64,000 nt of DNA from Sclerurus mexicanus (taxonomy: Eukaryota; Chordata; Aves; Passeriformes; Furnariidae): NCBI GenBank assembly GCA_013396755.1, contig VWZF01006071.1, positions 257,150 to 321,149 on the forward strand, in the 5' to 3' direction. This document shows, piece by piece, positions 1 to 14,300 of the stretch. The notes below the pieces were generated by a model that ran no database searches, was not told the origin of the DNA, and was given only the letters and a program-made list of their open reading frames with translations. The stretch's first letter is position 1. Every line of letters starts with the position of its first letter. Position numbers and translations under genes: made by a program.

Positions 1-214
1 TGAATTTCGTCTCTCTGCACTAAACTGATCAAAAGAATCAAATCCCATCAGCTCTGAGCTGAAGTCTGGCCGTTGACCCTGAAGTTCAGAAAATGTTCCA
101 TAGAAATAGCAGCTCCCTTCATGTAAAATTAATATTTTGTCAGCAATCTTTAAATGCTCCAATTTTGAAGTAACCAAGATCCTAGTTTTATTTGCCATCA
201 ACTTGCACACACAG
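1..214 (-). CDS. CFTR: CFTR exon 14 (legacy 13), 5' part only
   Basis: 214 nt of the long R-domain exon, residues 590-661, cut by the window edge. Acceptor TTTTACAG|CTGTGT. Encodes the end of NBD1 (CVCKLMANKTRILVTSKLEH, HLKIADKILILHEGSCYFYG) and the first R-domain residues, ending FSAERRNS. RRNS matches the human Ser660 PKA site. In human this exon is 724 nt; the remainder lies outside the window. Confidence 0.97.
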
Positions 215-3200
215 CTGTAAAATATGAAAGTGTTAACATTTAGAATTTTTTTCTCATGATTAATGTTGCTTTCAACATCAATCAACTTCCACTTTCAACC
301 TATTTGCTTTTACCTGCCCCTCTCCCAGTATGAGCAGTCTTGGGTGCTCCCTCAAACTACAAAGGAGGTGGTAGAGCTAAGATGTGTAAAGGGTGAGTAC
401 TTTATCACAGGAACCAGAAAAAGGGGTAAAATTTAATAATTTTCAGGTCAATCCAAAAAACACAGCTCAACTTGAGAGTTAAGTATCTCTTTTCGTCTTA
501 GGTCTACTCAGATCTTTTGCTACCAAACTTAAAAGTATTAGCTTGATTTCAAAACTTCAAACTTACAGTGACTGAAAAGCTCATGGATGGCAGTGTGTGT
601 CCTTACTCTTTTGACCAACAGGACAAGCCAAAAGTCTCTGTCTTGGGACAACCTGCTGCCAATCTCCTGGTCAGCAGGAACTTTCAGGTGCCCCAACTTT
701 CAGTGATGAGAAAAACAGGACAAAACATAGGTTTTTGTAAAAATGTGTATTTAAAAAGCAGGTTAAGTGTTTTAAAAAGCTTTTCTGGTACACAGAAATA
801 TCAGATACCAAACCATGAGCACTGGGAGTAAGAGACTATAGCAGGCTCAATACATTGAGATGGAAGAGGGAGCAGTAATTCTCACACCTGGACCGGGCCT
901 GTTCCCAACACAGTGTGCAGTCCTGCTGCTAACACAAAATATTCAGCCACAAGAATCCCCAAAAATAAACATCCTCAAAAGGTATAATTTTGGTCACTTC
1001 AGTACTTTAGTACTCATATTAAATCCCTCTTCTTTGTTTTACTTTGTGCTCCTTGGTGGGATTCTTAAATACAATCTATCAAATCATACAATACCTTTCA
1101 AATATCTCTTTTTCTGTAAAAATGTCTAAGTGTCCAAAAGGAGAATCCAGGAGATACAAATCAGCATCTTTGTACACTGCTCTGAACAGAGAAATGGAAA
1201 TGACATTAACTATTATAAATATACATAAATATAACTTTAAAAGAATGCCTTTGCAGTTTTATCTGAAAACCTTGTAATTGATAGACTTTACTACAGCAGC
1301 AATATGGAGCTGAAGTTCAACATTCAATGTGCTTATAGGACACCTTTCAATAAAGCCTTGCCTTGCTGGAGACCACATTACAAATGAATTCAGTTTTCCA
1401 TTAATTTCTGTGCAACCAAAGGAAGGTATAGCGTTGCCTTTTACTCTAAAAATCTGTTGATGGCCTGAAACTGACAGTTGCCATTGGTGTAAAATGACCA
1501 TTTAAATGGGAATTTAGTATCTACTGTAATGTCTACTGGTGGCTGAGGAAATATTACATATATGTGAATAAGCATGTAAAAAGACTTAGGTCTCACCACT
1601 TAGTTTTAAAGTACTTCAAAATAACTGGTGAGCAAAGAAAAGTGTATTAGTGAGGCATGATCTTGCAAACATTATCTCAAATGGGACTGCACAATATTTT
1701 GAGTTGAAGACATCAAAAACTGTTGATTACATTAGGACCTTAAGCTCTATGTACCTGGACATGGCTCACTGAGACCCAAAACCTTTGGTTAAGAGGGTTT
1801 TTTTAAAAAACAGTTTCAATAAAAGTTCAGAAAGACCCTCTGCCTTCCTCTATGAGAATGCAAATCATGATGTGATATCAATCAGTATATAATTAGTATA
1901 GAAATCTGGACAGCTGCATTTTGGTATGTTTTGAAGTATGTTAATGTGAAAATATCCAACCAGCAGCAGAAAAGGCCCTCAATAGTAGTTCGTTACATTA
2001 ATAAACCAAGCAACTTTATTGAAAACTCCTCTGGCATGATGGATTTCACTGACCATACATGATGTGCAACAATAAAAAGTTCATACTGTTCAGGGCACTT
2101 TTATCAGCAAGAAGTTTGCAGGATTTTTCCTGGAATAATGGTAGAACTCAAACTGTTGCTACAACCTGTGTGTTGGACCTAGTAGCTATAAACGACTGGT
2201 TTTGGGGTATCAGGCCAGCAAGCTAGTTCAAACCCAGGGCGTGCACAGTTTTTCCTCCTTGGTCCCTTCTTTCCCCTGGTTGTGGCTGCAGGCACGGACA
2301 GTGCTCTGTAAGAAAGATGGGCTCAGATAACCTCCATCCACTTCTCGTGACGGCTGGTTGGTGTCACTTCCAGCAGGGATTCTCATTTCACATGCCCTTA
2401 CACAGAGTACACCAGATACATGTATGCAGCCAGTCCAAGAAAATAATGTCCAGTTTATCACTAGTGCAGATGGGTAAAACTCAGAGCTATAATCCTAACT
2501 TTTCTCCTCTAGCTTTTCAGAGCTTCGTCTGCAACCCACACTTCAATACCTGCACATCTTGCAGCATGCTGAGCTTGGACTGGAGCACAAACAAAATGTA
2601 AGACAGCTACTATCTTTATGACATTTAATTGTTTCAAAATGACAATTACACGGCTGACAATAAATACCTAGGTTCTGTGAATCTCCAGGAAATGAGCTGT
2701 GACTGTCTGAAAAGTGACAGACATTATTATTCATAGCGACTAGGAAATAGTTCATGTAAGTGTTGCATTTTAGATGCAAATCTAGCTATGTTTTGTTGGT
2801 TTGGGGTTTTTTGCTCTGAGAGTTTTGCCTGCTCCTGTCATCTCTTACTGCATAAAACAGATCCATCCATATGCCTCTCCCCTCTCCCAAATCCACTAAA
2901 AAGATCCACACCTAAAGATTCTCTATTTCAAGGAACTCATCTTTTAGCCTCACACAGACACGTACATCTTTCATGGGATGCCAGTGCGGATCACCATATT
3001 GTAACTTTACTTCTACCCAGTGTTTCTGAGCATGGGAACCAACACACTTTGCACTTGGCACAGAAATAAATGGGGCCATTTACACATCAGAGCTGTCATT
3101 ACTGGATTTCTGATGACAGCTAAGTGATTCTGCTGAAACACATAGCTAATTTATAAGACAAACACCTATATTATTGTTCTGTAGACCTTCAGAATTACTT

Positions 3201-5280
3201 GCTAACATCGGAAGGTCAAACAGACAAGGCCATTATTCATAGGTACTGACTAGCCACTGCTCTCCACTTTTTGTTTTTGTAACAGAAAAAACCCATAAGT
3301 ATTAGCAATGTTTCTTGAAACATGACTTTTTTTTCCATTCATTTTTTCACCTGAAGACAGGGAACATGTCATTAATCAATATATAAACTGCTTTAAAGAA
3401 AGATCCTGGAATATTTATTTGTATCTTTCTATGGGTTTCTTCAGTACTTAATAAGCTACACTTAAAGGTCTGAATTTCCTTGCATCAGGGAGGGAAAGAT
3501 TCATCTTATGCTAAGTGACAGGATGTATCTGACATCAAACTTTTAAAGTTCAGTAAATTAATTATGCAGGAGCATCACAAACAAAATTGCATAGTAAAAC
3601 TCAGACTTTTGATACTAAAATCAAGTTCCTGATATACCTGGAGGATATTTACTTAGCAGGACTTACTCCATATGTATTTAAAGGCTTAGTCATAATTAAT
3701 TCCACATACACAAAACAGTAGACTACTTAAAGAGCAAAATACTCACCTTGCTAGTGAGATTCGTGCTCGCTGGCCTCCACTCAGAATGATTCCACCTTCA
3801 CCCAGCAGTGTATAATCTTTGTCTGGGAACTTGGATATATCCTGTTAACAATTTTGTAAGGAATCAGACATGTATTTTCCATATCCAAGAAATCAAGCCA
3901 CAGACTGGACGGAAGCATAGTGTACAACAGTGTACCAACAGGTTAGACAGCAGTTGTAAAAAAAAAAAAGCTCACAGAGATTTATTTATTTAATTTGTTT
4001 ATGTAATTAGAAATGGTGATAAGAGAAAGCATATCATTCTGTTGCAGAAAGCAATCTCGAGCTGCAAGATCTCAAGAATAAATATTTGTCTCAATAGTTA
4101 ATCTCCATAAAAGCCAGGAATGTACCTTCATACAGCGTCAATCCAAGACGTTAACTGTTCAAGTTTTCTGTCAAATAACAATGATAAATGCACTTGCTGC
4201 TGAAATTAGGGAGAACAAGAAGCAAACTCTAAATCTGAGCTCTTCATAACCCAGAGAAATTTATACTTCAGGCAGTCTGACAAAAAAAGGCTCACGCTAA
4301 ATTCCCAGCTGGAATGCTCAAGGTTTGCAAAGGGTTTGGGAACCAAGTTCCACTGCTTGGGCTGTAAGTTACTTATAACTCATGACTGCGTTAAAAATTA
4401 ATCTTTCGCCAGTGATAAAAACAGAAAATACCATTTCTATCTTGTATGAGACAGAGAAAGGAGAAAAGCACGTTTTCGTGCCCCACTGGCAGAGGTGGCC
4501 AGAAATTTTCTTGAGAGGAGTATTTAGCACTGAAAGTGATGACCCATGCAAACCACAGAAATTCATGGAAGTGGAGACAATGAGAATGGCTTGTGTGCCT
4601 GAAGCCTATCTATTTTTTCTACTTTTACAGTCGCTCTTACAAAAAATATTAATTCTGCCTTCCAGCTCACCTGACCTACATCCTTAAGCCAATACAGTGA
4701 CACTACCATCACTGTAGAGCGGGAAGCCCTGATGACCCCAGAAGCTCCCAGTGCCCGTGCTCCCTGCTCCGCAGCACCGTACTGCCGCTCCTGCTGCCTG
4801 TGCACACCCTCCTGCTCCCCGGGCAGGGATTCCCCGCAGCCAAGGAAGCTGACAACAGACATCAGTTCCAGTGTTCTCATGCTTTTCACAGATTTCCTTT
4901 CAGTGCAGCTTCTGGGGGGGAAAAAAGGGGCAGAAGCTGAGCTCCTGAGAGCGAGCTTTAGGCAGTGCTCTGAAAGAGGTAACCTGTTCTGGGGTCTCTT
5001 GCCCCAGGCAGCCAAGAGGCATGCAGGAACTCAGCTGTCTGCATGCACTCTGTAGCACCCACAGAAATCCTACAGCTTCTGGGAAACAGACTGGAAGACA
5101 CGTAAAGCACTTCCAGAGCAATACTATCTGGGATTCTAAGTTGAGTTGCTCTCTAGGAGTTTGTATTTCATACAAAGTCAGATACAATCCAATTTTGATG
5201 ACTCCTGCTGTGATTTTGATGGTTGATAAGTCTCTGTTGGCCAGTCTTTTGGCATTCCAGGCCTCTGAGGTTTTGCAGAA

Positions 5281-5316
<36 letters not shown>

Positions 5317-8300
5317 CTTCCAGAGAAATGTTTCCTTCTTCCTCCTCTGCAAATTGGCCTGACCCCAGGAACAGAGTGAACAATGCTGTTCAGCCCTGGA
5401 ACAGTGACAGATGAAGGGTCCAGCCACTCAAGGGCTAGAAATTAACTGCCTGGTCTGTCAGGAAATGGGAGATTCTCTGAACTCTTTAATTTGATAATAG
5501 CATTTACTTCCTGACTTAGAGGATTCTGATCTTATAATCAAGATGCTCGTATCTATGGAAAATCTACTGCAGGTGATTTTTTAATTATTTTCATGTTAAC
5601 TAGTTATTGTCCTTTTGTAAAAGGAGAGTCACACAAGCAAATCCCTGGTACTAATATAACAGTTCAGATATTTGCAGAAAGAGGGGTGTGAAAAACAGGG
5701 CCAGCAATAGTTGTAAATGAAGATTTTCTGAATGTAACAAAATAACCTTCCTATAGGTCATGAAGTATTTAGAGAGAACACCTGAAATTCTGACATAAAA
5801 TCTTTTCTGGCATTTATTTGAAACAACCTGGTCAGATCACATTCATTATGTATGTGGGAGTCAAGTTTTTCCATCTGTGCCTGAACATAGGGATTTACAC
5901 CATTAAGTATCTAGATCGTTAAGCTGCTTTCAGCTGTTTCCCAGTACTACCAGTACTGCTGCCTGTAACGGTGCTGGTGCCCTTGCTATCTCCTGATTCT
6001 ATTTCTTAAAACAAACAAACAAACAAAAAGATGAAAAACTGGGCCCAGTGCATCTTCTCCTGCAAACAGGGTAAAATCCTAGCCCTACTGAAATTCATTC
6101 CAGGGGTCCCGTTGTTTTAAATGGTAGTGGCATTTCATCAGACGTATTTCTTTGCAGGTGTGTCAAGATGGAATTTTAATCAGATTTTTAATGAGTTCCC
6201 CTTCTGCTCTACTCTACCCTTCACCTCAGGATAATATATGGCACGGAACAGACAAAGAACTATTCAGGCTGTAATTATAATAATTAAAAAATGTTTAGCA
6301 ATTTCTTTCAAAGGCGTAAACAGAGTAATGAAGTCCAATAGACACACAATGCTATTCGTTGGAACACGCATGACCTATTGTAAAAAAGTACATAGGGCTG
6401 GTCCAAATACATCCTTGCTGTCATTCTGTGCAGGAAGTGAAATCAAGCCAGGGACAAACCTAACGTAGTGATGCTGAACAGCACAAAGCCCAGCATATGA
6501 ACAAAGTAGTCACTGGATTTTCTTTAACATATCTATTTTAAATGTTTAAATTGAGAAACATGTTGGCAATTATTCAGAGATGAAAACCCCTACAGTTCCC
6601 GCAGACATTAATTACATGGATGCTTCTAGTATCAGGAGATAAAAAATCTCAAGTTACACACTCCAGGAGAAGGCACCCCTTTCAAGAGTTATTTGCTTTT
6701 TTAAAAGCATAAATGCCGTATTCATCTACCTCAGCAGCAAGGGATGAACCTCATAATACCTTTGGACTTGGTTTTGAAGAATACAGTCAGGATAGCTCAA
6801 GGGTGAATAGGAAATACAGTCTCATTATTAATAAAGGAAACCTCAGAATGGACTTCACACTCCACATCTTTTCTGTAGAGACTAACTGTTATCAGAATAA
6901 TTTGATAAATCATTAGCAACAATTAATAAAGTCTCTAAGTTTCTAAGAACCATGCCTTTCAGCAAATAGTTGCGTAATATATCTGGACTCAAGCAGTTCT
7001 AATGATAGAACATAAGTATTTTGTTTTAGGCGGCCTTTCTTCCTTGAATTTGTCCTTAATTATGTGGGTTTTGACCATCTCTCTAGAAAATCCCCCCACC
7101 CTCATTGCTACCTCCTTTTCACCTACCAAAGTACTCCCTTTTTCATCATCTTCTTTTCTCTGTGTATTAGAAAAGCTGCCTCTGAATACACTTTCCCATT
7201 TCTTTTCTGTAGCATGAACTACTTGCACTAAATTTGAAGAAAAACACCGAAGCTTTTATTGAATAAAAAGCTGAATACAAGTTAAGCAGAAGCAGCACCA
7301 AGGATTTCAAGCAGGAGTTGCAATACCATTCCACTCCATTTGATAATTTTTCTCTTTAGTTATATGTGAAAATTTAACTGTTACCTACTTTCTCACTTAA
7401 TATGGTTATTTCTGTACTTCCAAGCAATCATATTCAATTCTAATATACTAATAGGGTAGAAATGAAACTGAAACAGACCTCCAGATTTGAGTTCATTGAT
7501 TACTAAAAATCTTTAGATAATCTGAAATGTAATTTTGCAGAAAGCATAATTTTTTCATTTGTCATGATTTTAAGAAAATAAATTACCTTGAAAATAAGAC
7601 ACACATGAACTAAACTGCAAAATTTGAATTTTTAAAGTTTCAAAATCAAGATTTGTGTTTCAGACTATAGAACAGTTCTGTGAAAAGATGTTAGAAGATG
7701 AACATCTGTTAAAAGATGAAAAATTTTCAGTAATCTTTTAGATATTGGCTTTTAGGTAACTAGCTTGAACATACATGAATCCTCATTTTCCTGGAACAGA
7801 AGCCAGAAAAACAGGTTTCTTTTAAGTATTTCAAATCAGAATTGTAATTTTTTTTTTTTTAATTTAGGTAACTCTCTTCTCTCTGCCCGTGATTCTTGAA
7901 GCCAAGGCTTTTGTTAGACTTCAGCTGAACCATTTATGAAGGATTCATGATTCAGAAGCATGAGTTTTGTTTTCGCAAGATTTTGTGACCTTGAACAGAG
8001 TTTCAGGCTCACCCAAAACTCATACAAATGCTGGATAAACTTGCTTTCTCTATGGTGAAATATTCCTGGGGAACAGATTTTTGAAACATGAAGTAGTCAG
8101 TATGCTGCATGTGGGTAGGTTAAACACAGGGTAAGAGAATTAAATACAATTCCAGAAGTGACACAGAAGATAGGACAACATCCAAGGTAATCAGTCCAGA
8201 GTCCTGCACCTAAGACAGCGAAAGGGGTGGGGAGAGCTGTCTTGACTAACACAGGTTTTAACTAAATGGTATCAACACCAAACATTGCAGAGGAGCTCTG

Positions 8301-11300
8301 TTATACATATTTACTTGATCACTCATAAACGTCTTGAAGTCAGTGCATTTGGCAGTTCAAGGCTGGTTTTTTTTCTAATCAGGATGTTCTCCTGCTAAAA
8401 AGAAACTGCCAGCCTATTAACTTCCAGTTCACACAGAAAACTCACTGTTGTCAGCATCTCCACAGCTGACCTGCCCATGATTTTGGGCCATAGACAAGAA
8501 TTGTAGTTACAGTCTGCTTATGCCAGCAGATAATACCAGTGCGAGGTGGAAAAAGCATAAAGGCAGACAGCCTTTGGGCCCTGATGTCTGAGATGCAATT
8601 GTTATAGTGGGACTTTTGACGGATTACGTGGACTTTCTGCCTGAAAGAGGCACTTATGCTCTTTTAGCTGTTTACATTAGGGTGCGATGAATGTCACCTT
8701 GACATGCCAGTTGCTCTCCCCGACTGCGAAGACAAGCTAAGTCACTTGTTCTCACATAATTTACACTACAGACATGTACCTGACTAGACAACCAAGCTAC
8801 CATTTCATATTCTCTTGTACAGAATTATGCACTACAAAGCACTCCAATCAAGACCTGAATCCTGTATTGTTCCTCTCTTCTGCATGATTTGTAATGTGCC
8901 CATATCCCTTGTGAAAATGAGGCTCAAAATCAGGGCATGAAGTCTTTCACTCACTGGCATAACAACTCTCAACTCCTACTGATTTAGTTATCTGCCAAAA
9001 AAAACCCCAAACCAACCAACCAATCTAAAACCAACCCCAAGTTAGCACAGACAAAAGGGGCTGGAGCAGTACAGTGGAATACAAAGATAGCTGGTTTTGT
9101 TTTAGGGTATCCTTGACATTGCAGTGAACTAATCACCCAGGGATGGATGCCATACTTTGCAAGGAGGCGTTAAACACACAGGAACACAGACCTGGACTTG
9201 GCATATTGGCACTCTTTCTACAGTTAATCTCTCCATAATCTAAATTCTTAGATAAAAACAAATCTCCTGCACTCCCTGTAAAACCAGCTCAAAACCCCGC
9301 AGAATATGGCCACAAATTTTCTTTAGTACTATTATATGATTTGATTTCACATGGAAACACTTCCTCTATTTGCATGCCACGTTAAACATTACATTCATGA
9401 GCAGCTGGTGGCTCTCAAATCAGAATATGTGTTTACTTAAAGAGTGGTAATCTCTCAAAGGTAGTTTGCCCATTATATGTTTATGGCCTCTTAGGTAACT
9501 GTTGAAGGATCAAATGAACTAACTAGGTGGAAAAATATCTGTCTTACACAGCAAAAAGGTAAAACTGGAAGTCATGAAAGTATGGCTTCAAAACTAATGA
9601 ATTACTGGACCCCCTCAAAAGTGATACGATGCTTGTTTATTTTTAAAGAAGAATAAGGGGTCTGCTTCTCTAGTTTTGACTGGAAAAACACCTTCTCTCA
9701 GGATGATTTTGTTCAGTGTTAACAGCACTTAAACAGGAAGATTCCTCTGACAACTTTTTAATTTACCAAGTGCTAAGACAAAACAAAAATCACATACCTT
9801 ACATATAGTTGGCTATACTGATTTTTCAACCTAAATATCTGAAAGTCAAGCCAGATTCTTGCCCCATTTTTCATTATATGAGTAATAAGGATTTTGCAAA
9901 TCCAATTAACTGCTCCTACAAATTTCCATTTATATTCATGTTATCCCTGCCATTACATTAACACAACCTGCAATTAATACAATCTCACACTTGTAGAATT
10001 GGCAGGTTTCCACAGACATACAAAGTCAGGAAGTTCATATCTCTCAGGGGCTTTGGCTATATGCTTGGTTCTTAACTTGAAGTGCTAGGCAAAAGTTCAC
10101 ACTCTCTTGCTACAATTTTTATCATTAATGTGGTGAAAGGTACTTGATAAAAAGAGTAAACCACTCTGTCAAAAGTGCTGCTGAGGCAGCACCAATTCAT
10201 TTTATCTTACTTTTTGAGTACCTTTAAACTTACCTATGGGGATTGTCTTTAAAAAATGCACTCAGAATCCATACCAAATACATTTTGTCTTCTCTCCATC
10301 ATAGCATGTCAACGTACAACTTAAAAGGTAATAGTGTTCAGATAATAAGCACAAACTCAAAAGTAAACTCATTCAAACAATTCCAAAAAAGCCTCTATAT
10401 AAAGGACAAATGGTAAGGACTACTGATCTGTGCTGGAACGGTTTGTTCTAGGAGTTGAAAGCCTTCACTTTTTTATGTGCTTACTGGGATTTTAATTTTA
10501 AAAGATGTATTAAATTAATTCATCTTAATTAATTCATCTTTAATTCATTAAATTAAATTCATCTTGCTTTCCTTCTTGCTAAAATATTTGCTATTTCTCA
10601 AGAAAAGGAAAAGAAAGGAAGAAGGCAGTGGAGAAGGAACAAGCAGCCCTTCTATGGCTTCTTGACAGCCCCTTTTACAGTAATGTTTCACAGAATATAT
10701 CATGCAATTTAAATGTAAACCTGTGTGCATACCTTTCAGAACAACATCAAAAATTCTTCTTCCATTCAAGACAAACCTACCAAAGCCACCTGCTTTTTAG
10801 GTAATGGCTAACATAACCAGATTTACCATTCTTTAGAACTTTACAGAATAAAAATCTTACACAAAACACATTCTGACCTCTCAATCAGGAGACTATTTTC
10901 TGCAGGGAAACATTCTATTCTTGGACACTTAAAAATATATAAAGCCCCAGGAAATATTTATTTGCACTTTCCATCTTCCATAATTACTTTGAGATAAATT
11001 CACCTTGAGTACTTAGCAACTCGAAAGAGGCTGTAATTGATAAGTCTTTAGTAAATTAACTATAAACCCAATTATTTAAGTTATACTTGCATAATATGAT
11101 TTATATAATATCAATTGTCTATCTCCATAGACCTAAAAAAAAGTACAGAGCACCCTACATGATGTCACCTTGCTTCGGCATCCTGTTCTGCAGCAGACAA
11201 GAACAGACTACTCGCTGTGTATCTGGAAGCCTAAAACTTATGTAGATGTCATGATGTGACCCACATGGAGTAAACTGTAGTATTTTATTGGCACTAATGA

Positions 11301-14300
11301 AGACGAAGGGGAACAGACATCAGATTTAGGAACTGGACTAGATCTTTAGTATGCTTCCCCTATAGGGTGATGATGGACATGACAAAGCAAAAGGGGCATT
11401 TTACAGGTATCTTACCTTTTGCACTAGTAACACACGTATTTGCCCACTGGGTTTAAAGCACATGGCTTTGTATTCCAAAAATGTTTTGGTTAGTATGGAG
11501 CTTGGAAGTAAATCTCACTTAGCCACTACTAAGAGCTGTATGTTAATTGACTTTGAACATATGTGCAATAAGGAAATAAACCCTCTTGCATCACCAATCC
11601 TTGGTTCTTGAAAAGCGCACATCAGAACTAGGCTCAGCAAGATGTCTGCGTTCAGGTGGACTATATAACTACTTTGGAAAGTTACAGAGAAGGGGGCAAA
11701 CTGAACTCACTTAGGCAAAAACCCTATTTCTGAAGAATGAGAACACACATACACACAACTCCAATGCAAAGCACTAACCCTTGTTATAAACCCCTAAAAA
11801 GTCACACTGGGGAATAAACAGGGAATTAATGTTTGAAATCCATCCTTCAATCTGCTGTGGTGAGTCTTGTTTGGTAACAAATTCATGAAAGCTAACAAAA
11901 GTAGAAAGCATAATAATAGCAATAAGGTAATGCATTTGGCTCCCTTCCAGATTATTCTGCCTTGTCTTCAAGCCAGTCCAATTTATTCAGTACAGAAGAA
12001 AGTAGCCTTCTAAGTTTCAAACATGATCTCAAATAATGAGCCCTGCTAGGAGGTGAAGCATATCATTCTGCACAGAGCTGCACCACCAGAGATCAAAGCT
12101 GGCTTGATTGAGCCTGTTTGGAGAACAAAGGAGCTGCAACCCACTGAGCCATCCCATGAACAGTGAAACACGAAGCTGTCCCACCAGCACTGAGACACTG
12201 AGCCACCAACCACCTGCTACTGTAGAAAGGGCCTGGAGTTGGAACCTTTTTGAGCAAGGACAGTTTTGAACTGCTGAAGCATTAACTACAACTTTTACAA
12301 CCGGGGTTAAGGACTACTCTTCACAAAGCCTGACACAGAATTTATTAATTCTCCTGTCTTTAGAAGCTTTCAAAGAAGATTTCCAGCAAACCAAATCAAA
12401 AATCCAAACACAAGCTGAAATGGCCAGAAACATAAAATATTACTTTATAGCTTAACTATGCTCTGAGATAAAATGCAGTAACCTCATCTTATTTTTAAAC
12501 ACACTGGCTATTGTTTTCTTGCTTGACTGGTGCTAAGGGAAAATATGTTGCTGTGTGGCCTAAAGAGAAATCCTATTCAAAACAGTTAAATATTTACTGT
12601 TTTTATTTGTATACTACAGGCAAAATGCATGATCTTAAGGCTCAGCAGCGAGTGTGCAAAGGTTTAAAATGCTGATTCCGTTTGTATCTTGCCATGTGAA
12701 AAGACATCTTTTCCTACACTACCCTCTTGTTAACACGAAAGACACACAAGGACATTTTCACGTAATCGTACTTATTGTAGGCTACACGTCACATAAGGAT
12801 CGATCCTGCAATAATTTCCAGTATAAGAACTTTCAATGTGCACACAGGAAAAAAAACAGCTTGAGTCAAGATTTTCCTTTAAATAATTCAGGTTTCTGGC
12901 ACACAGTTCCAATCATTCCCTGGAGCAATTTTTGAAGGGCAAAATAAAGGGGGAAAACAGGTTAATTTCCAAGATTATAAGAAAAAGCTTGGGGAAACAT
13001 GGGGAAGAAACATGACAAAAAAAATTGTAGGAACAATATACTTTTTAGGTAATTTCTTTAACATTTGTATGTTTGCTCAGGTCTTAAACTAGCAAGGAAG
13101 GCTGAGAATGCAGATACCATGTAATATCTGAACCAGCTTGCTTAGGTCCTGTTGTGTAAACCACCAGAACTGTCAACAACAGTGTATCTCCCAAGGGGCT
13201 GGCAACAGGCTGACTCGCAATTCCACAAAATTGGGATGCCACGCTGAGTTTCTTAAATCTCAGAAATGTCTCACTTACTTACAACCCCATTCTCTGACTT
13301 TTTTCAGGGGAGGGTTTCACTTGGGTGTGGACACAGGTCTTAAAAGTCCTAGATGACTGACCTCTTCCAGTTGGCAGGCTTTGATGACACTCTTGTACCG
13401 GTATTCATCATAGGATACACCAAAAATTATGTTTTCTTTTATTGTTCCAGGCATGATCCAGGAGACTTGAGGTGAAAAGGATATCCTTCCACTGTGTTTA
13501 ATTTTACCCTGTGAAGGCTCCAATTCTCCCATTATCAACATCAGAAGAGAAGTCTGAAAAATCATTAACACTTGATTAATATATCAGAGATCTGTACAAT
13601 AAGAAATGTTGAACAAAGGGAGACTCACTCTGCTAAGTCACTTAAATGGCATATTTGTCTTGCCAAGAGTGCCCCTATAAGTACTGATCTAGTGCAAACT
13701 GCTATTAGTGGAGATTTTCATATGTGTGGTTCTGAAAGGCCTCTTATATGAGAAACTCAATTCAATGAATGAGAAAAATTGTGTAAAATATCTTGAAAAA
13801 AAGGCACGCTGCTACAATAATATGTCATTTTAATGAAGCTTCCAGCAATTTTACAGGTAAAAATCTGTGAGACACATACAGACATAAGGTATCAGTATCT
13901 ATGGAGAACGCTACTTGATTTTTAAAATTATCAGTGACTATTTTGTTTGTTCTTTGTACAACATAATTCATGTTTATAATTTTGCTGGTGTTCATAGGTA
14001 TTTCATCTATATAGCCTTGAAAAATGCAATTTCTTTATGTAAGTGTATACGATTTCTCCGTGTGATCTGAATTTTCCTCTGTAACTGTTAGCTCATTTAC
14101 GTGAATGCATGACCTAAGTATATTTACTATTTCCCTTCATAAAAGAATTGATTGCAATTTCAGTACTGACATGTTATAATTTCAAAGTTAATCAGTAGCT
14201 TGTAGTAACCTTGTCACACATCACTGGTTACTAGATCAAAGAACAGAATTGAGAAATACACGGAAAAATATGTTACAGAGCCATTGCAGTGGTGTTTTTA

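Larger units (their letters stand above)
3842..13361 (-). other. CFTR: CFTR intron 11, 9.5 kb
   Basis: 9520 bp between the Phe508 exon and the signature exon; this intron is also long in mammals. It holds an A12 run near 3958-3969, a TAAA microsatellite at 5279-5316, a CAAA run near 6010-6028, a T-run near 7848-7861, an AT-rich imperfect tandem at 10511-10563, and a GC-richer patch at about 4690-5060. No CR1 or other exon is recognised, and most of it shows nothing identifiable. Confidence 0.9.

Noticed and set aside
5168..5427. Minus-strand frames containing FIYLFIYLFIYL
   Set aside because: Translation of the TAAA microsatellite, not a membrane protein.
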